From: Leptodactylus fallax
Taxonomy: Eukaryota > Chordata > Amphibia > Anura > Leptodactylidae
DNA: 64,000 nucleotides
Assembly (NCBI GenBank): GCA_947044405.1
Contig: CAMRHE010000206.1
Location: 744,001-808,000, forward strand
Direction: 5' to 3'
The notes beneath the pieces are model-generated. The model did no database searches. It was not told the DNA's origin and saw only the letters and a program-made list of their open reading frames with translations. The stretch's first letter is position 1. Each line of letters opens with the position of its first letter. Positions 1-12,600 of this stretch are shown here, piece by piece. A program made the position numbers and the translations under genes.

Positions 1-190
1 GCTGTAGTTTTTGCGGACATGTATCCATGCTGTATACAAGGACTGCAAATTATGAAGCAAGTCCTATTTTTGCCCATATTTGCGACACAAACAAGTTTAG
101 GGGATCATACAAGTCTTTTTATGGATCCATACTGCTTGCGGATCAATATTTGCGGACAGTAAAAACCACAACGGTTGTGTGCAGAAGGCC
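1..190. repeat. Partial MITE-like repeat (same family as 6526-6790 and 15005-15302)
   Basis: Starts inside the element. TAGTTTTTGCGGAC, TATGAAGCAAGTCCTAT and TTTGCGACA match the interior of the copy at 15005-15302 (TATGAAGCAGGTCCTAT). From 191 to 652 I see only unassigned intron sequence and the acceptor of exon 1. Confidence 0.55.
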
Positions 191-652
191 TAGAGTGAGA
201 AAAATTCTCATGGTGCATGGACAGACAGGGTTGGCTCTCAGGTGCAAAGTTAACTGTAAAAATGTGTGGCATCCGACACTCAAGGATAAATTCCAATATA
301 TTTTTAGAACACATAACAAAATTAAATTTTGAGTTACCTACATGTTTCAAGCTTGTGGTATGCTCTAAAATTATACAGAGCCTCACTGACTTAACAGTAG
401 TTCTAGTGGGGATTAAATTTTTTTATGTGTCCTAAATAAAGTTAAAGGATTTCACCCCAGAGTGCAGGATGCCCTCAATATTTACACTGAACTGCAATAC
501 CAGGCACAGATCATGGACAGGTTTGGCATCAGCTGAGGGTGAAACTAGTCATGTTTTTCTTATCCTGAACAATCCTTCTAAATTGTGATCTTCTCAACTT
601 TAACCTCTTCAAAACATCTAATGAAAAACTATCAACATTTTTCTCTCCACAG

Positions 653-699
653 TACCTGTACTATTGATGGCAGCATAGTTTGCATTTATAATGTTAGCG
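653..699 (+). CDS. Mucin exon 1 of window: end of the VWD3-associated Cys region
   Basis: A 47-nt exon, preceded by a pyrimidine-rich tract and CAG and followed by GTAAGT. It starts with the last base of a codon and ends in phase 1. It reads [10 protein letters not shown]..., a CxC-type motif as in the segment that joins VWD3 to the mucin domain. It is very short and would be missed by ORF finding; support comes from the splice sites and from phase agreement with the exon at 3413. Upstream exons (VWD1-3) lie before the window. Confidence 0.72.
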
Positions 700-3600
700 G
701 TAAGTTTGTAGCATACAGACTCAAAAAAAATGAATTTTGGTAAAACAAGTTTTTGATTATTTTTGTACTTTCACACCAAGTAGAAGTACACTCTACTTTT
801 ATTTCAGAAAACAAGTAATGAATTCAGCTGTCTATAAACTGATTAAGGCTAAGGCCCCACGTTGCGGAAACGCAGCTTTTTTTTGTTGCAGATTTTGCTG
901 CGTTTTTTTGAGCCAAAGCCAAGAATGGCTACAAAGGGAATGGGAAATATATAGGAAGTTCTTATACTTCTCCCTTCTGCTCAATCCACTCCTGACTTTG
1001 GCTCAAAAAACCGCAGCAAAATCTGCAACAAAAAAAGATGCGTTTCCGCAACGTGGGGCCTTAGCCTAAAACTCAAGCAGAATTTTCATCTGGGTGCTAG
1101 ATCAGAAGAATAGAGGCTGCAAAAAAGTAATTCCTCTTTTGTAAATGTCCATTGTCATTGCCTATTGCTGAATGGTTTTTGAGCAATAGTTAGGAATTTG
1201 TTTTTTAGTAATTCCTTATGAAAAAAAATCATTCCTTGAACACCTTTTACTATAACTCTGCACTAAACTATTCCTCAAAAAAAAAAATGTATGAATAAAC
1301 TGAATGGGTGTTACCAGTTGACTTGTGTCCCTACGTGGTCTGACACAAGTTATGGCAATTTCAGACTATATAGGAAAACAAGAATGGGAACAACCAATTA
1401 GCAATCTATCCATAAATAATGTGGAACTTCGGAATATCACAACAACACAGTTATAAAAAAAGAATAGAAGGAATAACAAAAAAACTGCACAACATAGAGT
1501 TATATTAAATAAAGATGATCCGGGATTATTTAATGGGAAAAACAAATATTTACTTAAACAGACATATTAGTAGTGTGGGCGGGTCTTAAAGAGGACCCGA
1601 CACCACTCGTGACATGTTTGTTGTAGTAATAATTGCATTCCATAGAATAACAAATCTGGATCATCTTTTTTTTAAATATAACTCTATGTTGTGCAGTTTT
1701 TTTTTGTTATTCCTTCTATAAATTTAGGGGTTGTTAGCCAAGTGGGTGTTACCAATTCAGGTGTGTCCCTGCAAATGCTGCTACTGTCAACATTGATCTA
1801 ACAACAGCAGACTTGCAGTGGCATATCCCCAACTGGTAACACCCACTTGGCTAAAAACGCATACATTTCTAGAGGGAATTACAAAGGAAGTACACAACAT
1901 AGAGTTATAAAAATACAAGATCCAGAATTGTTATTTCACAGAGAATTCAAACATTTACTAAAACCAACATGTCAGGTCTTCTTTAAACCAAATCTAACAT
2001 GAGCAAATGGAACCATTGTAACAGTTTAATAGCTACTGTATGTGAAAAAGCAATTTCTCCCTTAAAATTAAAAGGGACCTGCCCATGAAAAATGCAGTCT
2101 TACCTACAGGCAACATGTAGCATATAGAGCAAGAGTAGCTGAATAGAATGACTTATAGTTTTATGGGAAAATACTCCGTAGAACATGTAATTTATTTGAT
2201 CTTTCTATTTTTAGAAGTCAAAGAGGCGGTCCTATCAGTGATTGATAGCTATCAATGTATGCAAAGTCGTAGAGGGAAGGATCTCATTCACTGATAGGAC
2301 CGCCTCCTTGTCTTCTCAACACAGAAACAGCAAAGATATAACTGAATAAATGACAATTTATTCTGTGATCTTCCCCGCAAAACTATCTATCAATCTGCTG
2401 AGCTCCTCTTCCTCCATAATATGCTGCCTGCAAATCCGACTGGGCAGATCACATGGAGGTCCTGTACAGGAAGGGCCACAGCAGGCTCTACCTGCTTAGG
2501 AGGCTGAGAGCCTTTGGAATCCGGGTGGCACTTCTTAGGACTTTCTTCAACTCGGTAGTGGCATCAGCCATCTTCTTTGGAGTGGCCTGCTGGGGGAGCA
2601 GTATATCAACCAGGGACAGAAATAAACTTGACAAGCTGATTAGAAGGGTCAGCTCTGTCCTGGGGAGCCCACTGGACCCAGTGCAGGTGGTGGGTGACAG
2701 AAGGGAGAATAAGTCCCATCCCATGTATGAGACCGTGATAGTGCTGGGCAGTACTGTCAGTGACAGTGTCATGTAACAGGCTCCCTTTAATGACTTCTTA
2801 AATAACAAAATACTTACCTTTGGGGAAAGTTTCCTTTTGCCTTCTGTAGGAATTTAACCTTGTGTATACAATATACATACACACACATGCATATAAACTC
2901 TGAAAAGGATCATATACAATATTAAAGAGAATCTACACCACCAAATAGCTTTGGAACCAGTTATATAATGTTTTAGGGCACATCATTGACGTATTGATCA
3001 TAACTTTCTTGTGTTAAAATGCAATATTGCTGCTAAAAAATTCAACTTTAATTCCATATGCAAATAAGCTCTTCAGTGCACCCCACCGTCACCTGCTGGA
3101 GCACCCATTTTCTTCTGTCGTTGCCACCCAATGCTGCCACCAAAACAGAAAGACTGACATTTCCCATAAACAGTGATTTGCAGTGGCCCCGCCCCAAGTG
3201 CACCAAACAGCTCATTAGCCTATGGAATAAAAGTTGAATTTCTTAGCAGCAATATGGCATTTTGACACATGAAAGGCATGTAACCTATGCCACTAACCAA
3301 CTGCGTATAGGAAGTTTAAAACAGATTTTGGTGGTGTCAAACGTTATAAGGTTTATCAACATTTTGTTTTGCAAATTTATTTCTGTTCTGAATACTTTGT
3401 ATTTTATTGCAGCATGTGTGTGTGTCTATGAAGGGCATACTTACAAATACAATGAAACGGTATATGAAATAAGAAGTGAAACAGAAGGCTGTGTTACCGG
3501 TATATGCAAAGAGAATGGAACCATCTACAGGGAAGTCTACGTCTGCCCCACCACTATTCAAACCACATTTCCCACAAGTGAGACATTATTGTAATTTTTA

Positions 3601-6600
3601 TAATGATGATAAAGGGATGATAAACTAGTAATGAGGGCTCTATATTTACTCTGTTTACAGGGGTCACGCTGATAGTACTGTAAATGGGATCACTAATTCT
3701 GGTGTTAATGGGTTGTGGTCTGATCAGGGATAAGTGTACAATGTCACCATACAAATATATAATAGTAGTGCCATACAAAACTAGCTGAGATGGGAATACC
3801 CCTGCATCTGTATCCAAAAGATACACATACAGTGAACAGTGAGCATCATTAAAAAAAGACAAAAACACAAGTAAAAAAGTAGTGCATGTTGGAGCTGAAT
3901 ATATCTACTTATTCTTTTGCCTTTTGTAGTGCTTTTATATAGGATATTATAATGTACAGCTGATCATGGTTTACGTTGAGCTACTCCTGAGGGTGTTGTC
4001 TAAGTGGTCCCTTTGTTTTCACCCTTTAGCCCCTATGCAGGGATATGGTCTTCACTGCTGGGGACCAGAAGGTTGTTATCTCTAGAAATAGTTCCGGATT
4101 AGGTGGCAGCTGACCAAAAGGTCTAAGAGGGTCATGCAAAAGCATAGTCGAGCCTGGTCTGAAGGTCAGTGGCAGCAGAAAAGCAGGATTGTGGGAAGCC
4201 AAAAGGTCCTATACAGAGAACAGCTGGTCAGGAGCAAAATCAGAGTCAAGAAACAGGCCAAGGTCAATACATGGATAATCAGAAACAGAAGCAGGGACAC
4301 AAGGAGGAAACACTCGCATGAACTAGCAAGCCAAGAACCTGTGTTGCTCAGGCCGAGTGCTGCTGTGAGCAGCTTGTGATTGGCTGTTTAGGGCTCACAG
4401 GTGCACTAGTTAAACTCTCAAGTTGCGGAGGGTATGTCCACCGCAAGGGAAGGAGCAGCAATAGCAGGAGTAAATACACAGCAGCCTGGACAGTCAGGAA
4501 CCACACAGTGTGAACTAGAGGCTGAGGATGCTGGGATAGATGGTACAGATAAAGAGTAGTATGACAAGATTAAAAGTATGGCATAATAAAAAAGGGCATA
4601 CTCCAAAGTTTTTACCAAAGGAATAGAAACTGATACATAGCTACACAGTCACCAGTAACAATAGACAAAATAACAAGAACATTCAGTAAATGTCTAATAT
4701 CTATTATCTATCTTTGTAATACTAAGAAAGATGCAAATTTAAATTGATCATATGTGTACAAATGTATACATGTCATGGAATATTGCTTAATATACAGTAT
4801 ATAAATTATTTTCTTTTTGCTTATTCCACAGTCACACTTAGAACAAGCTCAGAACAAGTCACAATAACCCCAGCCTCGTCTCCTGAAGTTAAGACGCCCA
4901 GTAATTATTCAACTTACCCTATTACATGTATACCACTATGTTACCGTACAGAGTGGATAGATGAGCATAACCCTACGTCTGGAGATGACGGAGGGGAATA
5001 TGAAAACCTTGAATCATTAAAGGCACCTGGAAAAAGAAACTGTTCTTTGCCGGCTGAAATTGAGTGTCGAGTGAAAAACAAAACAATCATGACAGAAAAT
5101 CAGACAATAACTTGTAATTTAGAAGTTGGATTGCTATGTCTGAATTCCCAACAAGCTTCAAAGCAGTGCTATGACTATGAGATACAGTACATATGCTGTG
5201 ATGATACAAGTGACTGTGAAACCACATATACGACAGGCTCAACAACGACTTGCAAGTGCGAAGAAAATGGTCAGCTATTCAATCCAGGTATGTGATTTTT
5301 ATCCTTTACATGTTTGTGGCATGTATGTAATTAAATAAGCTTTGGGGCTAATTTACTAATCCTGCCTGAGACACTGAAAACTTAGACCAGACAGCCTAAA
5401 GGTGTGCTTGATTTATCACACTGGCTGATGCTGGATGATAAATCTGGTGTATTTTTCGACTGTCTAATCTATGGGTCATCACATGAGTATTTTTTTAAAT
5501 GTGTTTTGCTGGAGACTGCATTGGCATTACTGGGACCAAATTTATGAAATGGAGAATAATTTGGGCTATCATTTTGGTCCTGAGATGTCACATCAATTTT
5601 TTTTTTTTAATATAAACTGTAATTTTTATTGTAAAGAATTTTTGTATACAGAACAAGAAGAAGAACATATACAACATACGGGGAGAGGCTAACCACCACA
5701 TCCCAATATAAATTGTAGAAACAGTAAGGTATATGCAGTAATCTTCCGGAAGAAGGGAGGAAAGACATAAGATAAGGGGAAGAACAAGAAGGGAAGAGAG
5801 GGAGGGAAGAATCATGGGGGGGGGGGGGAATTCCGTGATCAGAAGCCATATCCCAAGGGTCCAAATAGATTGAAAGGCATCCATAGTGTTATTAAGACTC
5901 GCAGTCAAAAATTCAAGGCTATGAACATCTTTCATTCTAACAAGCAGCTCGGGGTCCGAAGGGGGAGCCACATTCCAGTTTTTGGCAATGAGAGTCTTTG
6001 CCACTGTGCAAAGGTATAGAAAAAAGCTTGTACGTCTTCTCACCTAGGTGTCTGGGAGGGAGGTTCAGGAGGGGACTGTAGGGTTATAGATTGGACTCGA
6101 TGGACTGATGTCTTCATCCAACCTCATCTACTATGTAACTATGTAAGTGGGTCCAGAGGAACTCCCTGGAGAAAGAGTGCATCTGTCAACATCCTGACCT
6201 CCTTCCAGAAGCCCAGGACCAAAGGGCATTCCCAAAAAATATGGTACAAAGTGCCTGATGAGTTATGACAGCACCAGCACTCTGATGGAATTGTTGGGTT
6301 TAATGTATGCAGAAGAGCAGGGGTGTGATACCAATGAATTAGTAACTTGTATTGGGTTTCCTCGAAGGTCACACACTGGAAGGATTTCATAGCTTCATAG
6401 CAGGGGACCATACTATCTGCCACTGTCCTGGAGAAAGGAGCTTACCCACCACTTCCTCCCACTGCACATCAATTTCTACTCCACCCCCTTCCTGGAGTAA
6501 AACTGAAACAATTTTTCTAACTTTTAGGCCTCTTTCACATGACTGTGTTCAGTGTTCAGGTCAGTGAAAAATGGCACAGATGACACACGGATTGATATCC

Positions 6601-9600
6601 ATGTTTTATCAGTGCTTTTCACAAACCCATATATTGAAGTGAATGGAATGAGCCGCAAATATAGTCAGGTATAGAACCTGCACCATATTTTGCGGCTCTT
6701 CACTACGGCCCAGACAAACAGTAAAAACTACGGCTGTGTGTATGGGCCCATAGTAATGCATGTGTCCGTATATTCCGTGCGGATCAAAAGTATAGTTATG
6801 TCTGGTTTAGATCATTCTACACAGGTTAAAATGTCCTTTCCCACCCACTATAAAAAAAAAAGTTTAGTACAAATGCTTGTACCACTTTTAGGCTATGGCC
6901 CCAAGTAGCAAACCCAGCATTTTTCATTGTGTTTTGCTTTGTTTTTCTCTGCGGTTTTTCTTCTTTATTAAATCTATAGGGAAATGCTTCTATTTCCACA
7001 ACTAAAATTGATGCTTTTCCACAGCGTTTTTTTTTTTTTTATGTGGATGAGATTAACCAAAATCTCATTCATTTTGCTAGTACTGTAAAATGCAGCATTT
7101 TTCCCGCTGAATTTCCGCAATGTGGGGCCTTAGCCTAAGTTTGTTTTCTTTGCACCATAATTTTGCACCAACACGTTTATGAGCATTGATGCATGTAAAG
7201 ACACATCTTTTTGGACCATCCACATCCCCTTTCCCAGTGAGTCATACCCCTTTGCTGAACAAGGTGAAAAACAAATGTCTACAACATACATTAATTTTGG
7301 TGCCTGTCATGTAGGTCAGTTTTCTGGCACATTTTTAAGCCACAATTCTGGCGCATTTAAGTTAGTAAATCTCCCTCAATGTGGGAATATATTAAGACTT
7401 CTTAATTTATTCCCCACCAGGTATACAGCTCGCTAGAATTACTAAGGGGCTCAGGCCTCTTAGTAAATCTATGCCAGTCAGTGACTGTGGTAAACTCACG
7501 CAAGAAAACTGGCATGAGTTATAGTAAATCTTGCCCCCACAGATTCCTGCCCAACTTTGCCCACCATCCAAAAAAAGTGGTGAGCAGGGCACAGAGGTAG
7601 AGATGCACCCCAGTGCACCAAAAATGCCCCAAGTTGAGGTGCATATTTGGCCACTTTCAAGGAGCCATGGGCCATTGTGGTTAAAAGACATCCATAAATC
7701 TTTCTTAACTACTCGTCAGATTAACACACAGCGCAGGGGCATACACATATATGATAGCATTCCCCAGAACAGAGCTCACAATGATGCTTTGTATCAGTTC
7801 CAATATGATATTAAATATGGACAGTCTTATCATATTTCATATCTTCTTCCAAGCAAAATAGTTAAATCGGTTTCTAAGGCTACATTCACATCTGCGCCGG
7901 AGTGACCGTTGGAGACTCCTTTACAGTGTCCACCAAAAAATCAGCGGAGGAAGAAGTCCTGCTCAGAGGACTTTGTCATCTGCTGGTTTTGGTTATTTTA
8001 CCCATTAGTGGACTTGATGCTGCAATTGTTTAATGCTTTGGAATACTTAGTATTTCAACAATTTGTGACAGAGACTGGGGCATTGGTAGGCACCTAGTTG
8101 TCAAAAGAACACATCAGCACCACTTTTTAATGTTGCATGGCTGCTGATGGTGCTTTCAGAAGGAGCCCCCTCTCTCTAATGTACTCTTTAGGCATCATCC
8201 TTTCTATTTATCATATTGACCATAGCATCTAAGGGATTAAATGTTAAGAATAATGCAAATAATACACAGAGAAATAAGAAGTGGGCAAAGCATTGTGGTA
8301 CTGTTAGGGCAGTTTGCCAGAACAATCTGCAACAGACTATTATGGTGCAGGGTTAATCACTGTGTAAAGTTCCTAAACTTTCTAATATACAGTTGCCCAC
8401 ATTTATTAAGACTGGCATATCTTATGCAACCATAAATAAAGGAAGTAGTTGGAGTCTATGCCTCTTAATGAATTTTGTGTATTGTGAACAGGAAAAAAAA
8501 TTAGATTTAGATTTTTGCCAAATTTGCATCTTTTGCTACTTGGCTTGATTAAAGTGTATCCCTGAGTAATTGTTTCCTTCTGCGCATATCAGGCTACTTT
8601 TTACATAGACGTCTATGGAGAAGGGAAGAGGAGACTGCTGGAAAAGACATACATATGCTGTAACTGCTAAACTTTGCTACACTGTGAGTGAGGCTAGGTT
8701 CACATGTGCACTCGGGTTTCTGTTCGGGGGGTCCCTTAATCCTAATAAAAAAGCAGTTACCTTAGGAAATCCGCGGACCCCATAGACTCTAATGGGTTCT
8801 GTGTGGTTTCTGTTCAGTTTCTGCCCGAAAAGGGCAAAAAATGCGGAGAGAAAAGCGCTGCTTGTAATTTTCCAATAAACTTCTGTGTGTGAGGTGAATA
8901 CAGAGACAATTCTATACAGATAAACAGTCTGAGTGAAGAGGAGCAGGAAAGCAGTCTAATAAGTGAAGAAGCAATCATATTTTTCATAAGATATACTACA
9001 ATGTTTCTCGTATTCACTTGTACTATTCATTTCTGAAACGTTGTTTTATAACTTGATGCACAGTCGTGGCCAAAAGTTTTGAGACTGATACAAATTTTGG
9101 GTTTCACTTCATTTTACTTTAGTGGCTTTAGATCTGTAAGGCAACTTTCACATCTGTGCAGAGTCTATACTCAGAGTCTTGCTCACGGTGGTATCTTGCT
9201 GCAAGCCTGTTTTTTTTTTTTTCCCCCAGTGATTTCAGTAAAAAAATTAAAACAGTCAATGGAATCCCTTGGGCTTAGTAAAGAAAAGATGGAAATTTTT
9301 GGTCCATGGCCAGGAGACACCTAGGATCTAAATCCTATTGAGGTCAATCCTTAGAAAAAACAAGTGGACAGAGAAAAACACAGAAATTAAGATAAACTCC
9401 AAGCATTGATTATTCAAAAATTGGTTGTCATCAGTCAGGATTTGGCCCAGAAATTGATATCCAACATGCCGGGGGGATTAGCATAAACTAGATGCATTTG
9501 TCAATAAAAGTTTATACAAAGTTATAAAACTTGTGAAATGCTCATAATTGTACTTCAGTGACCATAGAAACATCTGACTAAAAGAGCTACAAATACTGAA

Positions 9601-12600
9601 GCAGCAAAGTTTGTAAAAAACAAAATTTGTTTCAATTCCAAAACTTTTGGCAACAACTTTTAATTTGCTTAGAAAATGTGGGCTGAAGTCTGAAATTCTT
9701 TCAAGATACTTGTATACTGTCAGTGAATGAAAACATTTTTTTTACAATAATTAAATACGGTGGTTATATATGCATTTTTCAATTTGTTTTACTTTTTCAG
9801 GTGACGTTATTTCCATAAGTGCAGATAATAGCAGTTGCATTTTCTATAAGATATGCGGTCAGAATTGTAACGTTGAAACATCTAAATACTGTTTCACAAC
9901 TTTAACATCGACATTAGAAACAGCTTCTACAGGTTCTACTCCTACAACATCAACTACAGTTACAACAACAATTACTCCTCCATCTACCACTACATCAAGA
10001 ATAACTACATTGGTGACTACTCCTCAAACAACAGAAATATTTACAACCACAAGAGAAACCACTCCTCCATCTACCACTGCACCACCAACTACCTCTACCA
10101 CCACATCAGCAACAACTACTCCCACAACTCCACTTACTTCTTCTGCAACATCATCCACGACTACAACCCCCACAAAAACTACTCCTTCATCTTCCACTGT
10201 CTCAACAACTACTCAGACAACTACAGGATCTACTGCTGAAACATCAACAACATCTACAACCCCAACAAAAACAACTCCTCCATCTACCACTGCACCACCA
10301 ACTACCTCTACCACCACATCAGCAACAACTACTCCCACAACTCCACTTACTTCTTCTGTAACATCATCCACGACTACAACCCCCACAAAAACTACTTCTT
10401 CATCTTCCACTGCCTCAACAACTACTCAGACAACTACAGGATCTACTGCTGAAACATCAACAACATCTACAACCCCAACAAAAACAACTCCTCCATCTAC
10501 CACTCCACCACCAACTACCTCTACCACCACATCAGCAACAACTACTCCCACAACTCCACTTACTTCTTCTGCAACATCATCCACGACTACAACCCCCACA
10601 AAAACTACTTCTTCATCTTCCACTGCCTCAACAACTACTCAGACAACTACAGTATCTACTGCTGAAACATCAACAACATCTACAACCCCAACAAAAACCA
10701 CTCCTCCATCTACCACTCCACCACCAACTACCTCTACCACCACATCAGCAACAACTACTCCCACAACCCCACTTACTTCTTCTGCAACATCATCCACGAC
10801 TACAACCCCCACAAAAACTACTCCTTCATCTTCCACTGTCTCAACAAGTACTCAGACAACTACAGTATCTACTGCTGAAACATCAACAACATCTACAACC
10901 CCAACAAAAACCACTCCTCCATCTACCACTGCACCACCAACTACCTCTACAACCACATCAGCAACAACTACTCCCACAACTCCACTTACTTCTTCTGCAA
11001 CATCATCCACGACTACAACCCCCACAAAAACTACTCCATCTTCCACTGTCTCAACAACTACTCAGACAACTACAGTATCTACTGCTGAAACATCAACAAC
11101 ATCTACAACCACAACAAAAACCATTCCTCCATCTACCACTGCACCACCAACTACCTCTACCACCACATCAGCAACAACTACTCCCACAACCCCACTTACT
11201 TCTTCTGCAACATCATCCACGACTACAACCCCCACAAAAACTACTCCTTCATCTTCCACTGTCTCAACAAGTACTCAGACAACTACAGTATCTACAGCTG
11301 AAACATCGACAACGTCTATAACCCCTACAAAAACCACTCCTCCATCTACCACTGCACCACCAACTACCTCTACCACCACATCAGCAACAACTACTCCCAC
11401 AACTCCACTTACTTCTTCTGCAACATCATCCACGACTACAACCCCCACAAAAACTACTCCTTCATCTTCCACTGTCTCAACAAGTACTCAGACAACTACA
11501 GTATCTACAGCTGAAACATCAACAACGTCTATAACCCCTACAAAAACCACTCCTCCATCTACCACTGCACCACCAACTACCTCTACAACCACATCAGCAA
11601 CAACTACTCCCACAACTCCACTTACTTCTTCTGCAACATCATCCACGACTACAACCACCACAAAAACTACTCCTTCATCTTCCACTGTCTCAACAAGTAC
11701 TCAGACAACTACAGTATCTACAGCTGAAACATCAACAACGTCTATAACCCCTACAAAAACCACTCCTCCATCTACCACTGCACCACCAACTACCTCTACC
11801 ACCACATCAGCAACAACTACTCCCACAACTCCACTTACTTCTTCTGCAACATCATCCACGACTACAACCCCCACAAAAACTACTCCTTCATCTTCCACTG
11901 TCTCAACAAGTACTCAGACAACTACAGTATCTACAGCTGAAACATCAACAACGTCTATAACCCCTACAAAAACCACTCCTCCATCTACCACTGCACCACC
12001 AACTACCTCTACCACCACATCAGCAACAACTACTCCCACAACTCCACTTACTTCTTCTGCAACATCATCCACGACTACAACCCCCACAAAAACTACTCCT
12101 TCATCTTCCACTGTCTCAACAAGTACTCAGACAACTACAGTATCTACAGCTGAAACATCAACAACGTCTATAACCCCTACAAAAACCACTCCTCCATCTA
12201 CCACTGCACCACCAACTATCTCTACCACCACATCAGCAACAACTACTCCCACAACTCCACTTACTTCTTCTGCAACATCATCCACGACTACAACCACCAC
12301 AAAAACTACTCCTTCATCTTCCACTGTCTCAACAAGTACTCAGACAACTACAGTATCTACAGCTGAAACATCAACAACGTCTATAACCCCTACAAAAACC
12401 ACTCCTCCATCTACCACTGCACCACCAACTACCTCTACAACCACATCAGCAACAACTACTCCCACAACTCCACTTACTTCTTCTGCAACATCATCCACGA
12501 CTACAACCACCACAAAAACTACTCCTTCATCTTCCACTGTCTCAACAAGTACTCAGACAACTACAGTATCTACAGCTGAAACATCAACAACGTCTATGAC

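Noticed and set aside
737..1069. 110-codon open frame after exon 1
   Set aside because: Runs through the foldback MITE at 846-1067; its two halves are reverse complements.
5588..6043. 151-codon minus-strand open frame read as a membrane protein
   Set aside because: It lies in the L1-like remnant and its low-complexity flank; the hydrophobic look comes from pyrimidine-rich sequence.
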